The notes below the pieces were generated by a model, which saw nothing but the letters and a program-made list of their open reading frames with translations, did no database searches and had not been told where the DNA came from. This document shows, in pieces, positions 44,338 to 55,751 of a DNA stretch of 64,000 bases. Position 1 is the stretch's first letter; each line of letters starts with the position of its first letter. The stretch covers positions 3,844,001-3,908,000 of the forward strand of contig NC_089390.1 in the NCBI RefSeq assembly GCF_003171515.1, given 5' to 3'. The stretch is from Pyrenophora tritici-repentis (Eukaryota > Ascomycota > Dothideomycetes > Pleosporales > Pleosporaceae). The position numbers and the translations under genes were made by a program.

Positions 44338-45795
44338 TCACCTCTCAGCATGCCAACTCTTTCTCGCCGTAACCCACTTGAAACTCGCACACCACCCCTC
44401 CACCTCCCCTCTCTCACTTCTCGCCACATAGTCCCTAATCTCGTCCTGCGCTCTCGCCACATCCTCCCTCAATTCTTCGGCCGTCCACACCCTGCCCCCA
44501 CTCCCCCACCGTGTCAGCAGCCTGAGACAAACCGGTTCGAACGTCTCCATACCCAGCACAAACATCATCTTACCAAGCGACTTCTGCGCCTCATCGTTGG
44601 CCCATTGGCCCACAGGCACGTTGACGTGTGTGGTTTGAATGTCTTCGAAGCCGGCTTCTTCGAGGTAGGAGGGGTGCATATAGAAGAGACCAAGGGGCCG
44701 ACCGGATTTGAACGATGCTTCCATGAAGGCGACGTAGAGTTTGCGGAGGGTGGGCAAGGGGATGTCGTTTGGATTTGTAGGTGTGGTTGAGCTGGGGACG
44801 TGACCGAGATCCCAGTCTACGACTTCGATCCAGCCGCCGGGGTTGAGGCTGTTGTAGATTTCAGTGTAGACTTCTTCCCAGTGTGTGAAGGTGCCTTTCA
44901 AGTTTCGGAGGTGGATGAAATCGAAACTGTCGCTGAAGTGCCAGCCGGGTTCTGGTTGGGGTGTTATGGAGGAAAGGTCGATGGTCATGTTTTCGTCTGA
45001 GCTATTTGGTTCATTTTGCGTTTTGGTTGGCGATTTGGGCTTTTTGGGTGACTCGAGGGGATCTCGGTTGCTCATGTTGGTGGCTAGGTCCATGGTGGAG
45101 AGCTTGTCGACCAGCTCATCGACATTGATTTCTCTGCCCCAGACGTCCAAATCATCAAGCTCCCATGTCACTGTAGAGTTTCCCAATGTAGCTTCGGTCG
45201 TCTCTATATCCCACTCGACCATGTCAATCCCAACAACTTCTGCATGTGGATATTGACGTGCCATGGAGATAGCCCAGTGACCCGGCCCAGTACCGAGATC
45301 TAGTATTCTTCGTGTAGTTGGTAGCAGGCGCGTAGTCGTGAGCTTTCCCTTGAGTGCACGAAGGAAGATTTCATGTTGCAGAGACAGCCGATCCTGTTCT
45401 GCAAAGTCGTTGTTGGGCTTGTAAACACACGGCATGTAGTAGGTATCATTTCCATATGTCCGACCATTTTCATGCACATATTCCACATCATCCGAGGTGA
45501 GGGTGCGAAAAGAGCGGCTAGCGGGCTGAAGGTCAGTTCTGTTGTTTGTTACAAAGATGCTTTTCCATTGCCCATAAGCGACAAGTCCACCATGGGTGTT
45601 TGCTTAAGGAGCATGGCGGGTTGCTCCTTCCGGCCACGCCAGTCGACGGAAATAGAAAAGCAACGCGCAACAGACGATAGTGACGTACATTGAATCAATC
45701 GATGCCGAACTTTCCGAGTCAGCTCTTGGGCGTTTGAGTGGAGCGGCTGTGTGAGGGGCAACCATATGGTCGGGTTGTGGCGGTTCCTTGTCCAT
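44338..45795 (-). CDS. LaeA-like methyltransferase
   Basis: SAM-dependent methyltransferase of the LaeA/Llm type, about 428 aa. The main exon is 45517-44338. It opens without a good ATG, and the proposed first exon 45795-45689 (MDKEPPQPDHMVAPHTA.., ending SASIDS) has a GTACGT donor whose phase fits the acceptor at 45518 (intron 171 bp). Motifs (full numbering): SDDVEYVHENGRTY around 44-57, motif I ILDLGTGPGHW at 107-117, VVGIDMVEWD, DFIHLRNLKG, LNPGGWIEVVDWD and LGLFYMHPSYLEEAGF. A Ser/Pro/Lys-rich insert at about 182-212 separates early and late motifs. LaeA itself regulates secondary metabolism; many fungal paralogues have no known role, so only the family is claimed. The first exon is less certain than the rest. 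Confidence 0.82.
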
Positions 45796-47576
45796 GGTCT
45801 CGGAATGGGACTATAAAAGCCCAAGGATTTTGGACGACCGGGTGAGCAACGGCGGTGTGATGAAGGAAGCAGAAAGACGTGCCGGGCTTTGACATGTGCT
45901 GCCTCTGCAACAGCCTAGAGGAAGTCTGGTGCTAATGCTTGACGTTGCGCATGCTAAGCGATGGTGGTCGCTTGATGCTGGGGGCGCGCGCGTATCCTGG
46001 ATTATACGGAGCTTACAGCGAGTATTAGACTTGTTGTGCGGAGCCCGACCCACGGGTGGCTATCAGGTACCCTGCAGCATAAACACTACGTCTGGCGTAA
46101 TAAAACTTGCTAGGCGCATGTGGAATTGGACAAGACCATAGTGCACCCGAAAGGGCATGATCTAAACGGATGGCTTTGGGTCAGGGTAAGCAGCAGTCTC
46201 GATCAAGTGCTGATAGCGGAATGCGGACGATGACATTAACAATGTGCATGCCTTGCTGCACGACGACCTCTGACCATGCGGCTCTGATACAGCATTACAA
46301 ACACAGCAGTAGCAGCCATTCAGTACCACAGGCTCCGTGTCCTGGGCATTAGTCAAGGCATCGAAGAACTGGCTCTGGAAGGCGTCCATGGTTACGTTGC
46401 AGCGCAATTTCCCGAGTCCGTCGAGTCCGTCTCATACGACAGGTTCGCAGCTGTCAGCGGGAAGTCCAAAACCCCGTCCCTGTAGTGGTACAGGGAGGTG
46501 GACCTAGAGCCAGGACTTGTTGCCTTTATAGAGCGGCCTCTGTTGATCTTTATCCTCGGATACTGGCTAAAGACACAGGGCCATGACTGAATTGTAGGGC
46601 AAGACGTAATTTTGAAGCGGGTGTGGTTGGTGGCACGGTGCAGTCATGCACAGCCATACTGTCGGACCCAGGCGCTCGAGCCGCGTGGGGTCACAGCGGA
46701 TCGCCGCGGGCAACCAGACTCTCGGAAGTGAAGACGACAGGTGCACAGCCTTTGTATGTGAAGCATTGGATAGCAGTGTGAAACATGCACATGCACATGC
46801 ATCGCGACAAGATGAATGCATGTTTATCCCCGCCATCACAATCACCACACGTCTCCCAATTCCAAATCATGACATCGGTTCCAGAGCGTGTTCGAGTCAT
46901 CGCTGGCTGCGTGTAATGTCGCAACATGCAGCGGGTGCTCATTCCGCCGTGCCAGCCCGGGAGGAGATCGACAGACCTGAGAGCTGGGTCGCTTGACAAA
47001 GTCAGATTCGGTCAGAATCCGATGAATAGGTGCGCAGCCAAGGGTACTATTGTCCGCTGTGTAATAGATTACCTACCTGCCTTGCAGCCAGATGTTAATG
47101 TTACACGCAAATTGCACCTATCGTCAAGTAATATGTAGATTCCAGCCCGGCTAACAAGAGACTGTTGACTGGCTGGTACATGAATCCGGACGATCCTACC
47201 GTGGTGGGAATTCTGCCCGAGCTGAATGCATCATGCAGGCATCTAAAGACCGGGTCCTCGGAGTGTTGAGTAAGGGTTGAGTCAGGCCGTCAACGCATGC
47301 ACACGGAGCAAAATTCAACCAAATATATGCGAACCGCCATTGGGAATAGCAACATGCAAGGTAAGATGAAGTTTTTCACGGTGGATAAGTAGAGCATCGC
47401 GCCAGGTCATAAACGGAACCAGAATGTCACCGGCTCCGAATGTACAACAGGCCGCACCTGCCTTGCGAAGCTTGCGATATTTATGCGCCCAAGACATTTT
47501 GTTCTAGCCACTACATGCGTGGACCATGAAGATGGTCAATTAACAGCCCAGATTTTGCGCATCCTCTTCACCCTTC
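45796..47576. other. Intergenic region, no supported gene
   Basis: About 1.8 kb from the start of the LaeA-like gene to the end of GRS1. Only short frames without domains are present. A small TGCACA repeat lies near 46785-46802. Confidence 0.5.
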
Positions 47577-49868
47577 TCAATCCACCTCTTGACCCTCAAA
47601 CTTGGGTAACCGTGCTGCAACATCTGACCATTTCTCCTCGCCCTTTACGATATTGGCAATAGCCTTTGCAATCTCGTCCAGGCTTGAGCGAACCTGCTCT
47701 GTTGTGTCCCGGTCTCGTAGCGTGAAGGTGTTGTCTTTGATCGACTGGAAATCGATAGTGATACCGAGGGGAGTGCCAAGCTCATCGTTACGCTACATCA
47801 TGTCAGAACGTGACTCTAATCTTTACTGAAGAGACGACTTACCGCATATCGCTTGCCTATTGATGCACCCGAAGCATCGACGCGGTTGGAGATGCCGAGT
47901 CTTCGCAGCTTGTCCTTGAGCTTTCGAACAAAAGGCTCAAAGTCGGGATTTGAGCTGAGAGGCACGATCAACACCTTTGTCGGTGCAACCGCTGGGGGGA
48001 ACGAGAGGACAGCACGGGCTTCGTCTTGCTCACGTGTCCAGTATACGTGCTCACAGAGCGCCTGCCATGGTTAGCAAAACTTGCAAACGATACTTGGAAG
48101 AATACTTACGTAGAATATGCGACCGATACCAAACGATGGCTCAATGACGTTGGGTGTGTATTCCCGCATCGTCTCTACCCTGGTGCGCTTTTCGATAGTG
48201 ATGAGTTCCTTTGGTATTTCAACTTTGCCATTACCGACCTCAGGAACATCAATCACAATCTTGCCCTCCTTTTCCAAGTCTAGCGACAGCTTCTCGCGTA
48301 CTTCTTGCGACAAGGCATCGATGGCGGCTTCGACCGTCTTGCCGTCCTTTTTGAACTTGGGTCCAAACCGCTTCTTGTCGAGATCGCATTGCCACTCCTC
48401 AATCTGCAGAGGCTCTTTTCTTGTCTCACGGACAATCAAGGGTGCGCCAGTCCTCTTCATGTGCACAGAAAGATCGTACGCACTTCGGTCAGCGCAGCCA
48501 ACGCACTCGATCCAGCCGTATGATGTGAGTAGCTCGGCATCCCAACAGTCTGCTGCGTAATGTGCCATTTCGTTGGCCATGTGCTGCCTGAAACGAATCT
48601 TCTTGGGGTCGACACCAATCTTCAAGAGGAAAAGCTGGATGCGGGCCAGGAAGTAGCCCAGCGTCTCGTTGTCTACAATACCAGTCTCAACTGCCTTTCC
48701 AATCTTTGTCGTCTCAACCGTGGTTTTGCCGGAAAGCTGGACGTCCCGGTTGAGCAGCTCGAGCTCAACATCCTTGACCTCATCGAATCGCGGGTGTTTC
48801 TTGCCGCCTTCGGGATCGACAAAGTGCTCAATCTCAGCCATGAGGAACTCGCGAACACGGAGCAGACCTTGGCGGGGGGAGATTTCGTTTCGGAAAGACT
48901 TGCCGATGGATGCGGAAGCAAAAGGCATTTGCTGCATGTTGTGGTCCAGCAGTTTCTGGAAGTTTACAAACTGGCCCTGGGCGGTCTCAGGTCGTAGGTA
49001 TGCGGGCAAGTTGGCGGATGGACCAATGGCCGTCTCGAACATGAGGTTGAAGGCGGTCGGAGGCAGGAGTGGGCCATTGGTTGTGGGGTTCTTGATGTTG
49101 TACTTCTCCATCAGCTGGCCGAGCTCCTTGCCGTCGTAGTTGTCGATCTTGGCCAGGACTTCCTCAATCTCTTGTACCATGGCATCGTCGAGCTTCACCG
49201 CAGCAATGTTCTTGACCTTCTTCTTTTTCTTCTTTGGGTCTTCCTCCTCAACCTCTACCTTTTGGCCGCGTGCCTCCTTGTCGCCCTTTAGCCTGGCCTC
49301 GAGCACCTCCTCGACCAAGTGATCGGCACGGAAAATCTCGCCACTATCGGGATCCTTGGACATCCAGTCTGCAAACTTGTCGACGTGACCAGACGTCTTG
49401 AGAACCTCATGTGTGGTGAGGATAGTGGGGTCGACCTTGAGCATGTCCTCCTCGAGCACGAAGTGTTCCCGCCATATGTCAACAATATTGTCAGTGAGTG
49501 CGGAACCGGGTGGGCCGTAATCGTAGAGACCGGCGACACCACCGTAGATGTCGAACGAGGGCGCATAGAAGTACTTGTGCTACAATTGGTCTTTGTTAGT
49601 CGACTGCATCCAAGTTGGCAGTATCCCCGCCTACCTTCATGAGCTGCTCGAAAGCAGCGCGCTCAAAGGGCTTGCCCTTGAATGTGGTAGTATCGCTAGG
49701 CATGGTGTCTTTCTTGCGCTGTGGCACCTGGTACCTGAGTTGTGGTGAAGTGGACGAGAAGTGCTTGGTGGGATGAGTCGAAGGTGGTGGGGCACGATAT
49801 AGGCTTCTACGTAAAGCCAGACGCGCAGACCAGGGAGAAACGCGCAGCAATGCCTGCAGGTGGTGCAT
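47577..49868 (-). CDS. GRS1: Glycyl-tRNA synthetase, probably cytosolic and mitochondrial
   Basis: Class II synthetase that charges tRNA-Gly. Exons: 49868-49635, 49579-48110, 48061-47843 and 47792-47577; introns 48-55 bp, all phase 0. From the ATG at 49703 (MPSDTTTFKGK) the product has 657 aa, as expected for the cytosolic enzyme. In-frame extension to the ATG at 49868 adds 55 residues rich in Arg, Leu, Ser and without acidic residues until the end (MHHLQALLRVSPWSARLALR..), a typical mitochondrial presequence, giving 712 aa. The upstream ATG has weak context (T at -3), the downstream one strong (ACCATG), as expected for leaky scanning. Catalytic motifs: IYGGVAGLYDYGPPG, LRPETAQGQFVNF, SFRNEISPRQGLLRVREF and VIEPSFGIGRI. 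The last two exons carry the anticodon-binding domain (TKVLIVPLS, NRVDASGASIGKRYARNDE). Confidence 0.95.
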
Positions 49869-50123
49869 ATACCAGACCCTCTCTTGTCTAACACAAGAGG
49901 GATTAATCAAGTAAATGACTTAATAATATACAGATTGCCCTGGATTCTTGCACCTGCAGTTCCGACATGCAGAAGCTCCGCCCGTCTGTGAACGCCAAGA
50001 TTGCGGAATGCACGGGCCAGAGCTCCACAGAAAAGTTGTGAGCAGAACAACTGCGACTTTGCGACTGGCGGACTCCCGAACTTGCCAATTCAGAAGACGC
50101 GAGACGACGCGCCTAAACCTGCC
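49869..50123. promoter_or_regulatory. Shared divergent promoter of GRS1 and RPF1
   Basis: 255 bp separate the outermost start codons of two genes pointing away from each other; both serve translation or ribosome production. No specific site was recognised. Confidence 0.55.
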
Positions 50124-51533
50124 ATGGCCGCCCCTAAGCCAAACACCGCCTCTGGCCTCAAGCCCAAGAACAAACTCCGCCGACAGGCTGCCTTTCTGTC
50201 GATCAAAAAAGCTCGAGAAGCCGACAAGCGCGACGCAAGACTCCGTCGCAAGCGCGAGGAAGAAAAGAACCCGGCCCTGCGTGAAGAGCGACTTGCCCAC
50301 AATAAACCCACGACCATTGAAAGCAAGCGAGTATGGGACGAGCCAGTTGGCGACGAGGAGGATGCGCTGGGCTGGGCAATAGACGTTGAGAGACTGGCCA
50401 AGAGGAGAAAGCTGGAGCAAGAGGAGGCCGCTGAGAAAGCGGGCGACCAAAATGGCGAGGAAGAAGGCATACTAGCCAAGCTGAAGAAGCGCGATCAAGA
50501 AACCGTTGGAGGCAACGACGACGACGACGACGACGACGACGACATGTCCGACGAAGCAGACAGCATGCTCGACGCCTCCGAAAGCGAACCCTCCCTCGAC
50601 TCAGACATGGACTCAGACGTCGACTCCACGGCGCCCTCCAAAACCAAAAACCGTGCCTCTAGCCCCAGCGCCACCTCCACAGCCACCAACCTCGAGCTCT
50701 CTCCCGAATTCCTCAAGCAGAAGTTCCCCTCCATCTTCAACCCCCCGGAACAAGACCCCCAAATCCTAATCACCACAAGCATAAACTCAACCCTCCACAA
50801 AGAAGCAGACATCCTCACCGGCCTCTTCCCAAACAGCACCTACATCCGCCGCACCAAACACGTGCACGCGCACAAATACAGCGTCAAGGAAATCGCCTCC
50901 TTCGCCTCTGCCCGCGGGTACACCGCCCTCGTCATCCTCATGCAAGCCGAGCACGAAAAGAAGCCCGACGGCCTCGATATCGTCACTCTCCCCCACGGCC
51001 CCCATTTCCACTTTAGCGTCTCAAATTGGATCGAGGGCAAGAAGTTGCCACGCCATGCTACCGATACGGGACATTACCCCGAACTCATCCTTAACCAGTT
51101 CAAAACCCCTCTCGGTATACTAACAGCTCATCTCTTCAAGAACCTTTTCCCGGCCAAACCCGAATTAGAGGGCAGACAGGTGCTTACGCTGCATAATCAG
51201 CGCGATTACATTTTCGTGCGTAGGCATCGCTATGTTTTTAGGGATAAGCGCGGGTCGGAGAAGTCGGTTGTCGGGAATGATGGGAAACCTATTCCAGGGG
51301 TTGAGGACGTTAGGGTGGGCATGCAGGAGATTGGGTGAGTTTTTTTTCTTTTCTGGGTTCCTACTATGACATATTGCAATTGGAGGATGAGTGACATTGG
51401 CTAACATGGAATGAACAGACCACGAATGACGCTCAAACTCCGTAGGATAGATCGGGGGATCCAGTTCAAGAGTGGGCAGGAGTGGCAGTGGAAGGGCCGT
51501 ATGGAGAAGAAGAGGACGAGGTTTAATATGTAG
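50124..51533 (+). CDS. RPF1: RPF1, Brix-domain ribosome production factor
   Basis: Nucleolar assembly factor for the large ribosomal subunit, 441 aa from exons 50124-51334 and 51419-51533 (84-bp intron, phase 2). The N-terminus is basic (KPKNKLRRQAAFLSIKKARE, DARLRRKREEEK), followed by an acidic spacer containing a run of nine Asp (about 131-139, encoded by a GAC repeat). The Brix domain spans about residues 210-420: QILITTSINSTLHKEADIL, LFPNSTYIRR, HVTLPHGP-type segment IVTLPHGPHFHFSVSNW, then NFIFVRRHRY-type RDYIFVRRHRYVF. The second exon supplies PRMTLKLRRIDRG and FKSGQEWQWKG, the expected family C-terminus. Divergent from GRS1. Confidence 0.93.
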
Positions 51534-52038
51534 CCGGACATAGCAACACAGCCTTTCTCGTCTATATCATCACCTGTTGTCTTTTGGAGACACATATATA
51601 CTTGTCTGCTAGGCTGGGACAAGTCAAATAAAAGGATACTTGTAACGCGTTATTTCAAGCACTCACAATTCACCTAGTCACAGCTTTCACATGTCAATTG
51701 ACATGTAATGATGGTATTGACGGTAATGTAAGCTCATACAATTGAACCAGTGTAGTACAGCACAGTACGATACAGTACTTCTCTAGTGTACCATGCACGC
51801 ACACCCATACCGTGAGAAAAAGGAAAGAAAACGACAACGCCCATAGTAGACTAATACACTACGACCCGGGTATCGTACATACACGTTTTAACCCCTACGC
51901 CAAGTCCTGTCCTGTCCTGTCCTGTCCCGTTCCGTCCAATACCCCGCAGAACCCCCTTTTCCAGCAGTGACAGATATATGCTCCACTACTACATAGGGAG
52001 AGCGCTCAGACAGACACCGGCATTTCCAAGCCCAGAAC
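51534..52038. other. Intergenic region with CCTGT repeat
   Basis: 3' region between RPF1 and POP2 (convergent). A TCCTG pentamer is repeated four times at 51905-51924. No gene seen. Confidence 0.55.
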
Positions 52039-52256
52039 CTAGAGCTTAGACTCAAACTTAGACTCAGACTTAGCCTTAGACTTATGCCTACGCTGATTAC
52101 GTTTAACCTTTTGACCGCCACCGCCGTCAACACCGCCGTCAGAGTTCACACGAGGGGTCATAGAAGGGGCCATGAGAGGATTCCCCAGACGCGACAGACC
52201 AATATCACCATAGTGGCCGCTGGGCACCATACCACTCCCAATACCAGGTGTGTGCG
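52039..52256 (-). CDS. Possible alternative last exon of POP2
   Basis: Splicing from a GTATGA donor at 52322 to the acceptor at 52257 (66-bp intron with CTCTGAC and TTAG at the end) keeps the POP2 frame open into 72 codons: HTPGIGSGMVPSGHYGDI, then a Gly stretch and a Lys/Arg/Ser tail (VKRNQRRHKSKAKSES) resembling a nuclear signal. Unspliced, POP2 stops at 52282. The composition resembles the preceding POP2 tail, which supports a real exon, but there is no transcript evidence. Confidence 0.45.
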
Positions 52257-52281
52257 CTAATGCGCCAAATTGGTCAGAGGA

Positions 52282-53952
52282 CTACTTATTGCCATAGCCA
52301 TAAGCTCCAGGAGTCATCATACCCGTCGGACCAGGTGTGTTTGCGAGACCAGCGGGGTGGTTTGTAGGCGTACTGGGTCCATCGACACCATGGCGAGCGT
52401 TACCTGGATAAAAGGTATTGTTGACGCCCTGTTGGAAGCCAGATAGACCCTGTGAAGCGCCCTGTGCAGCAATGACGGCGGCTTGAGCGGTAGCGCTTGC
52501 TGGGGGGCCGACGCCAGTGAGACCCCACATGTGGCCGCTCATTTCCTCGGGGACGGTGCCGTCGAAGATTTTCTTCTTCATTTCCCAGAAGACTACACCG
52601 GTTAACCAGGCGTCGGAGCCAGCCGTGTGTGAGTTGCCAACGCGCTGGCAGCCGAGCTCGTCGGCAAGATCTTGAAGACCGGATTTCGTGCCTAGGTTGT
52701 TGAGTATGTTTGTTGCTGTGGAGCCAATAACGCCGCGCCTAACGAGGTTGTTTGCATGTCGCCAGAGATACTTTACGTCGAGCAGTTTCGGGAAGAACAT
52801 TTTGACGAGCTTGCGGTATGCTTCCTCGTCTTCAGGAAGAGGTTTCGATGTCAACATCTTGAGCATGTATGCAAAGTCGTAACCAGAATGAAACGATATC
52901 CAGTTAACGTCTTCAGAAATCACCATGCCGGATGTTGTGAGTAATGAGCCGAATTCCTTGGGATCGATGCCCTGCTCTCGGTGCTTCTCAAAGTCGGCAC
53001 CAGACTTCTTGAGCATTTGTATCGACTCCTCGTTGTACATGTCTTCTTCAAGTGCAAAGTTAAAGTTAAATGACCATGTGCATGGGCAGACGACAATGTT
53101 GCTCGCATGTCTTTGTAGCGACTTTGGCTTGTAGCGGAGGTTTGAAGTATCGAGATGCGAGGGTGGAACGTCGCCTTGTACGTTGAAGAGGGTGACACCG
53201 AGCTGAATGATCTTGAGCAAGTCGACGTTGCAGCGAACTGTTTGGTAGTGATATGACGCCTTTGAGTTGAAGTCTCCGATAGGCCGTGCAACCACACCGG
53301 GGAATTCGGTGTCCTATTCGTATTGTGAGTATTACATTCGACACGCTAGGAAGGGGGTAGATCGGAAACTACCCCATCAAAACCACAAGTCACAGCACCA
53401 TCAATGGCCGACTTTACACACGTCAGACAAATCTCTCTCGCAAGAGTTGCCCAACCGACACGTAGGAAATGTGTTACTGACCATGCTGATATAGGGGTAC
53501 TGATCGATGAGAGTGCGTAGCATGTCCATCTCTTGGTGCAGGTTGGACCGCCACACCTCTCGTATCCGCTGACCTGCAATGCCTTTAGCACCATCCTGGC
53601 CACGAGCGGCATTCTCTTGTATCTGGGCACCGTGGGCAAATCGCATACGCGCTTCATGCCCGTCAAGTCCCGTCCCTCCGCCTGCCCCGCCAATGGCTGC
53701 TGCAGCCCCAAGTCCTGCCCCTCCTAAGCCACCACTTAGTCCTGCATTTGACTGAAAGCCTCCCTGATGCTGTCCGAAGAGGTTCAGGTTGTGCGTCTGG
53801 TTGCCGCCACCAAAGCCTGGATGTTGCATGTTGTTCTGTGGCTGGTGTTGTTGGTGAAGTGGTTGCTGTTGCTGCTGCGGCATAGGGCCTGAGAGATGTG
53901 CGAAGGGATTAGAGAGGTTATGGCCGGGAAATCGGCCCCCATGAGGCGGCAT
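52282..53952 (-). CDS. POP2: POP2/CAF1 deadenylase of the CCR4-NOT complex
   Basis: Poly(A)-shortening DEDD exonuclease subunit of CCR4-NOT, 500 aa from exons 53952-53482 and 53313-52282 (168-bp intron, phase 0). The N-terminus is Gln/Gly/Ala-rich and disordered (PQQQQQPLHQQHQ, GGLGGAGLGAAAA). The nuclease domain starts at IREVWRSNLHQEMDMLRTL; the splice joins YPYISM to DTEFPGVVARP, forming the first catalytic Asp-Glu pair, which lies directly across the exon junction. Further motifs: CPCTWSFNFNF, WISFHSGYDFAYML (Asp) and NSHTAGSDAWLTG (His, Asp). The C-terminus is low-complexity. A 66-bp intron near the stop could replace the last residues by a different tail (exon 52256-52039; see findings). 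Confidence 0.93.
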
Positions 53953-54390
53953 CGTGGTGAAAGTGTAGCTATTCCTGCTGCGACTGGCGCGTGGGTGACT
54001 CTTGGAGTGAGTGGGGGAAGCTGGTGAAGGATGCCAAAGCGATTGAGGGTCCGAGAGGCCAGATCACTGTATTTAATAATGCAAGCTTGGTCCGGGTCAA
54101 GTGAAACAGTTTGTCGGTTGGTGGTAGCGATGCGGTAATGGTGGGGAGAGCAGCCACAGTCGACACTGCGATGCGTTACGCGATAGCCCGTGCAGTATGA
54201 TCGCCGCCAAGACATTGGACAGTTGCGACCGACGAGCGACGCCCAGGTACGAACAACGCAGCTCCAGCAAACGCCGCGCCTCACTACAGCTACTCACGAG
54301 GCTTATACAGTGCGTATACGCCTTTCACATCGCCAATTGGCACGTGACTTACTGCATGCGACAACCGCTGACCCGAACAGCTCCATCACC
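53953..54390. promoter_or_regulatory. Divergent promoter region of POP2 and the B12 subunit gene
   Basis: 438 bp between two diverging start codons must hold both promoters and leaders. No further gene seen. Confidence 0.5.
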
Positions 54391-54691
54391 ATGGCACCGC
54401 GCCCCTCCATCACCGGCTTCGACCCGAAGAAGTTCGCCGCGTCGTCTGCAAACGGCACCAAGGGTGACCCATGGGCGCGATAGTACGTCTACATTACCGA
54501 CTATTTCCCCTTGTGATATACTCATGCTACCCAGTGAGCAATGGCGATACACCGGTCCCTTCACCCGCTTCAACCGCTTCAAGGGTTCTTTCCCCGGCCT
54601 CGGCATAGCGACCGTCGCATTCGCCGGATACCTCGTTGCCGAGCAGCTCTTCTTCGATGACAAGGGTGGACACCATGACGAGACGGTTTAG
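54391..54691 (+). CDS. Mitochondrial complex I B12 subunit (NDUFB3 family)
   Basis: Small accessory subunit of NADH:ubiquinone oxidoreductase in the membrane arm, 82 aa. Exons 54391-54482 and 54535-54691; the 52-bp intron (GTACGT..CCCAG) splits a Tyr codon. Family signature: GDPWARYEQWRYTGPFTRF, followed by NRFKGSFPGLGIATVAFAGY, which is the start of the single membrane segment, and a short charged His-rich tail (DDKGGHHDETV). The length and the single membrane helix match the family. There is no separate cleavable presequence. Confidence 0.9.
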
Positions 54692-55470
54692 GCATGCATG
54701 GAAACAGAAAGCGAGCATGCAAATCTATGGCTTACCGGTTGCTTCAGGCTTCGCAGCCGCGGGACTGTATATATGGCGTAATACAGAGAAGTATTAAAAA
54801 TACACTGCAGAATGCGTGGGCAGATTATGGTTGATATACAGTACTGTCACTTGGACTTGAACATGGATACAAAGGGACAGGAGTAAACTGACCTCAAGCT
54901 CTCAGCGCACTATGATCGTATTGGTTCGCCGTATACGTCATAAGATTAGTTCTAAGACTCCCAGGGTACTAACTGCAAGTTTACTATCCTTTTCAAATTT
55001 CTAAAAAGCGCTATTGGCTTATAATGTCGCGGTCTACATTAGTGTTTTAGATGAACCATACATAGAATACCAGTACACGCTCACCGGATTAAATTTGTTG
55101 CCTAGCAAGCGCTTTTCGGAGCTATAACCTCCAGTTAAAGTCTGTCATGACTGGCTATTCCAACCGCCCGACTATATCTACTAACCAACCTGAAATGCTC
55201 ATTAAGTCCTTCTATTCTTGTCCGGCTCAAATAAACTCCTAAAAGCATTGATGAGCAAGCCTTAAGCCGCCATGATTACCGATTTGTGTTCCTGCAATTT
55301 TTGTTTACTGGATTTCGTAGGCGCAATTAGGCCAGCCTATTCACTTGCACCTAGTGAGAAAATATTTCTTTTCCATTACTACTCCGAAATCTAGCAGACA
55401 CCCAAAACACGTCACCTCAACTCACTTCAAGAGACGAGGACATTGCAATCACAATACCATTTATAGTACT
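54692..55470. other. Intergenic region left of element B
   Basis: Moderately AT-rich, with no recognised gene. No LTR-like ends or duplications were found apart from those of element B. Confidence 0.45.
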
Positions 55471-55475
55471 CTAAA
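55471..55475. repeat. Target site duplication of element B (left)
   Basis: CTAAA, repeated at 61505-61509. Confidence 0.92.
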
Positions 55476-55667
55476 TGTTGGAAGGTCTATAGCACTAGTG
55501 CTGAAAGGAAATAACGATAACTAGGAATGCATTCTGTTCGGTGATGGTGATTGATTTATTACGAACACAGCTGCTACGAAGGTATACCTAAGCTCTGCGC
55601 AAGGTGGGCCGAAGTCGGGCCGAAGTGTCCAGCAGCCGACGTCTCTACCGATACTCACGATCCGACA
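55476..55667 (-). repeat. 3' LTR of copia element B (192 bp)
   Basis: Begins TGTTGGAAGGTC and ends GATCCGACA on the + strand; identical by eye to 61313-61504. Confidence 0.95.
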
Positions 55668-55688
55668 CTGGAAGTCTTTTCTTTCTGG
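55668..55688 (-). other. Polypurine tract of element B
   Basis: Read on the minus strand, AGAAAGAAAAGA then CTTCCAG precede the 3' LTR, with the same seven-base gap as in element A. Confidence 0.6.
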
Positions 55689-55751
55689 GTAGCTAGTAAC
55701 TCTGCTTGTATCGGTAGTGACAGTATGTGTTGATGGTAACTGTGTGTAGCA

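Noticed and set aside
45300..45491. Met-rich frame starting at the 5' end of the LaeA-like exon
   Set aside because: Shifted frame of the methyltransferase; it would result from the wrong acceptor and soon stops.
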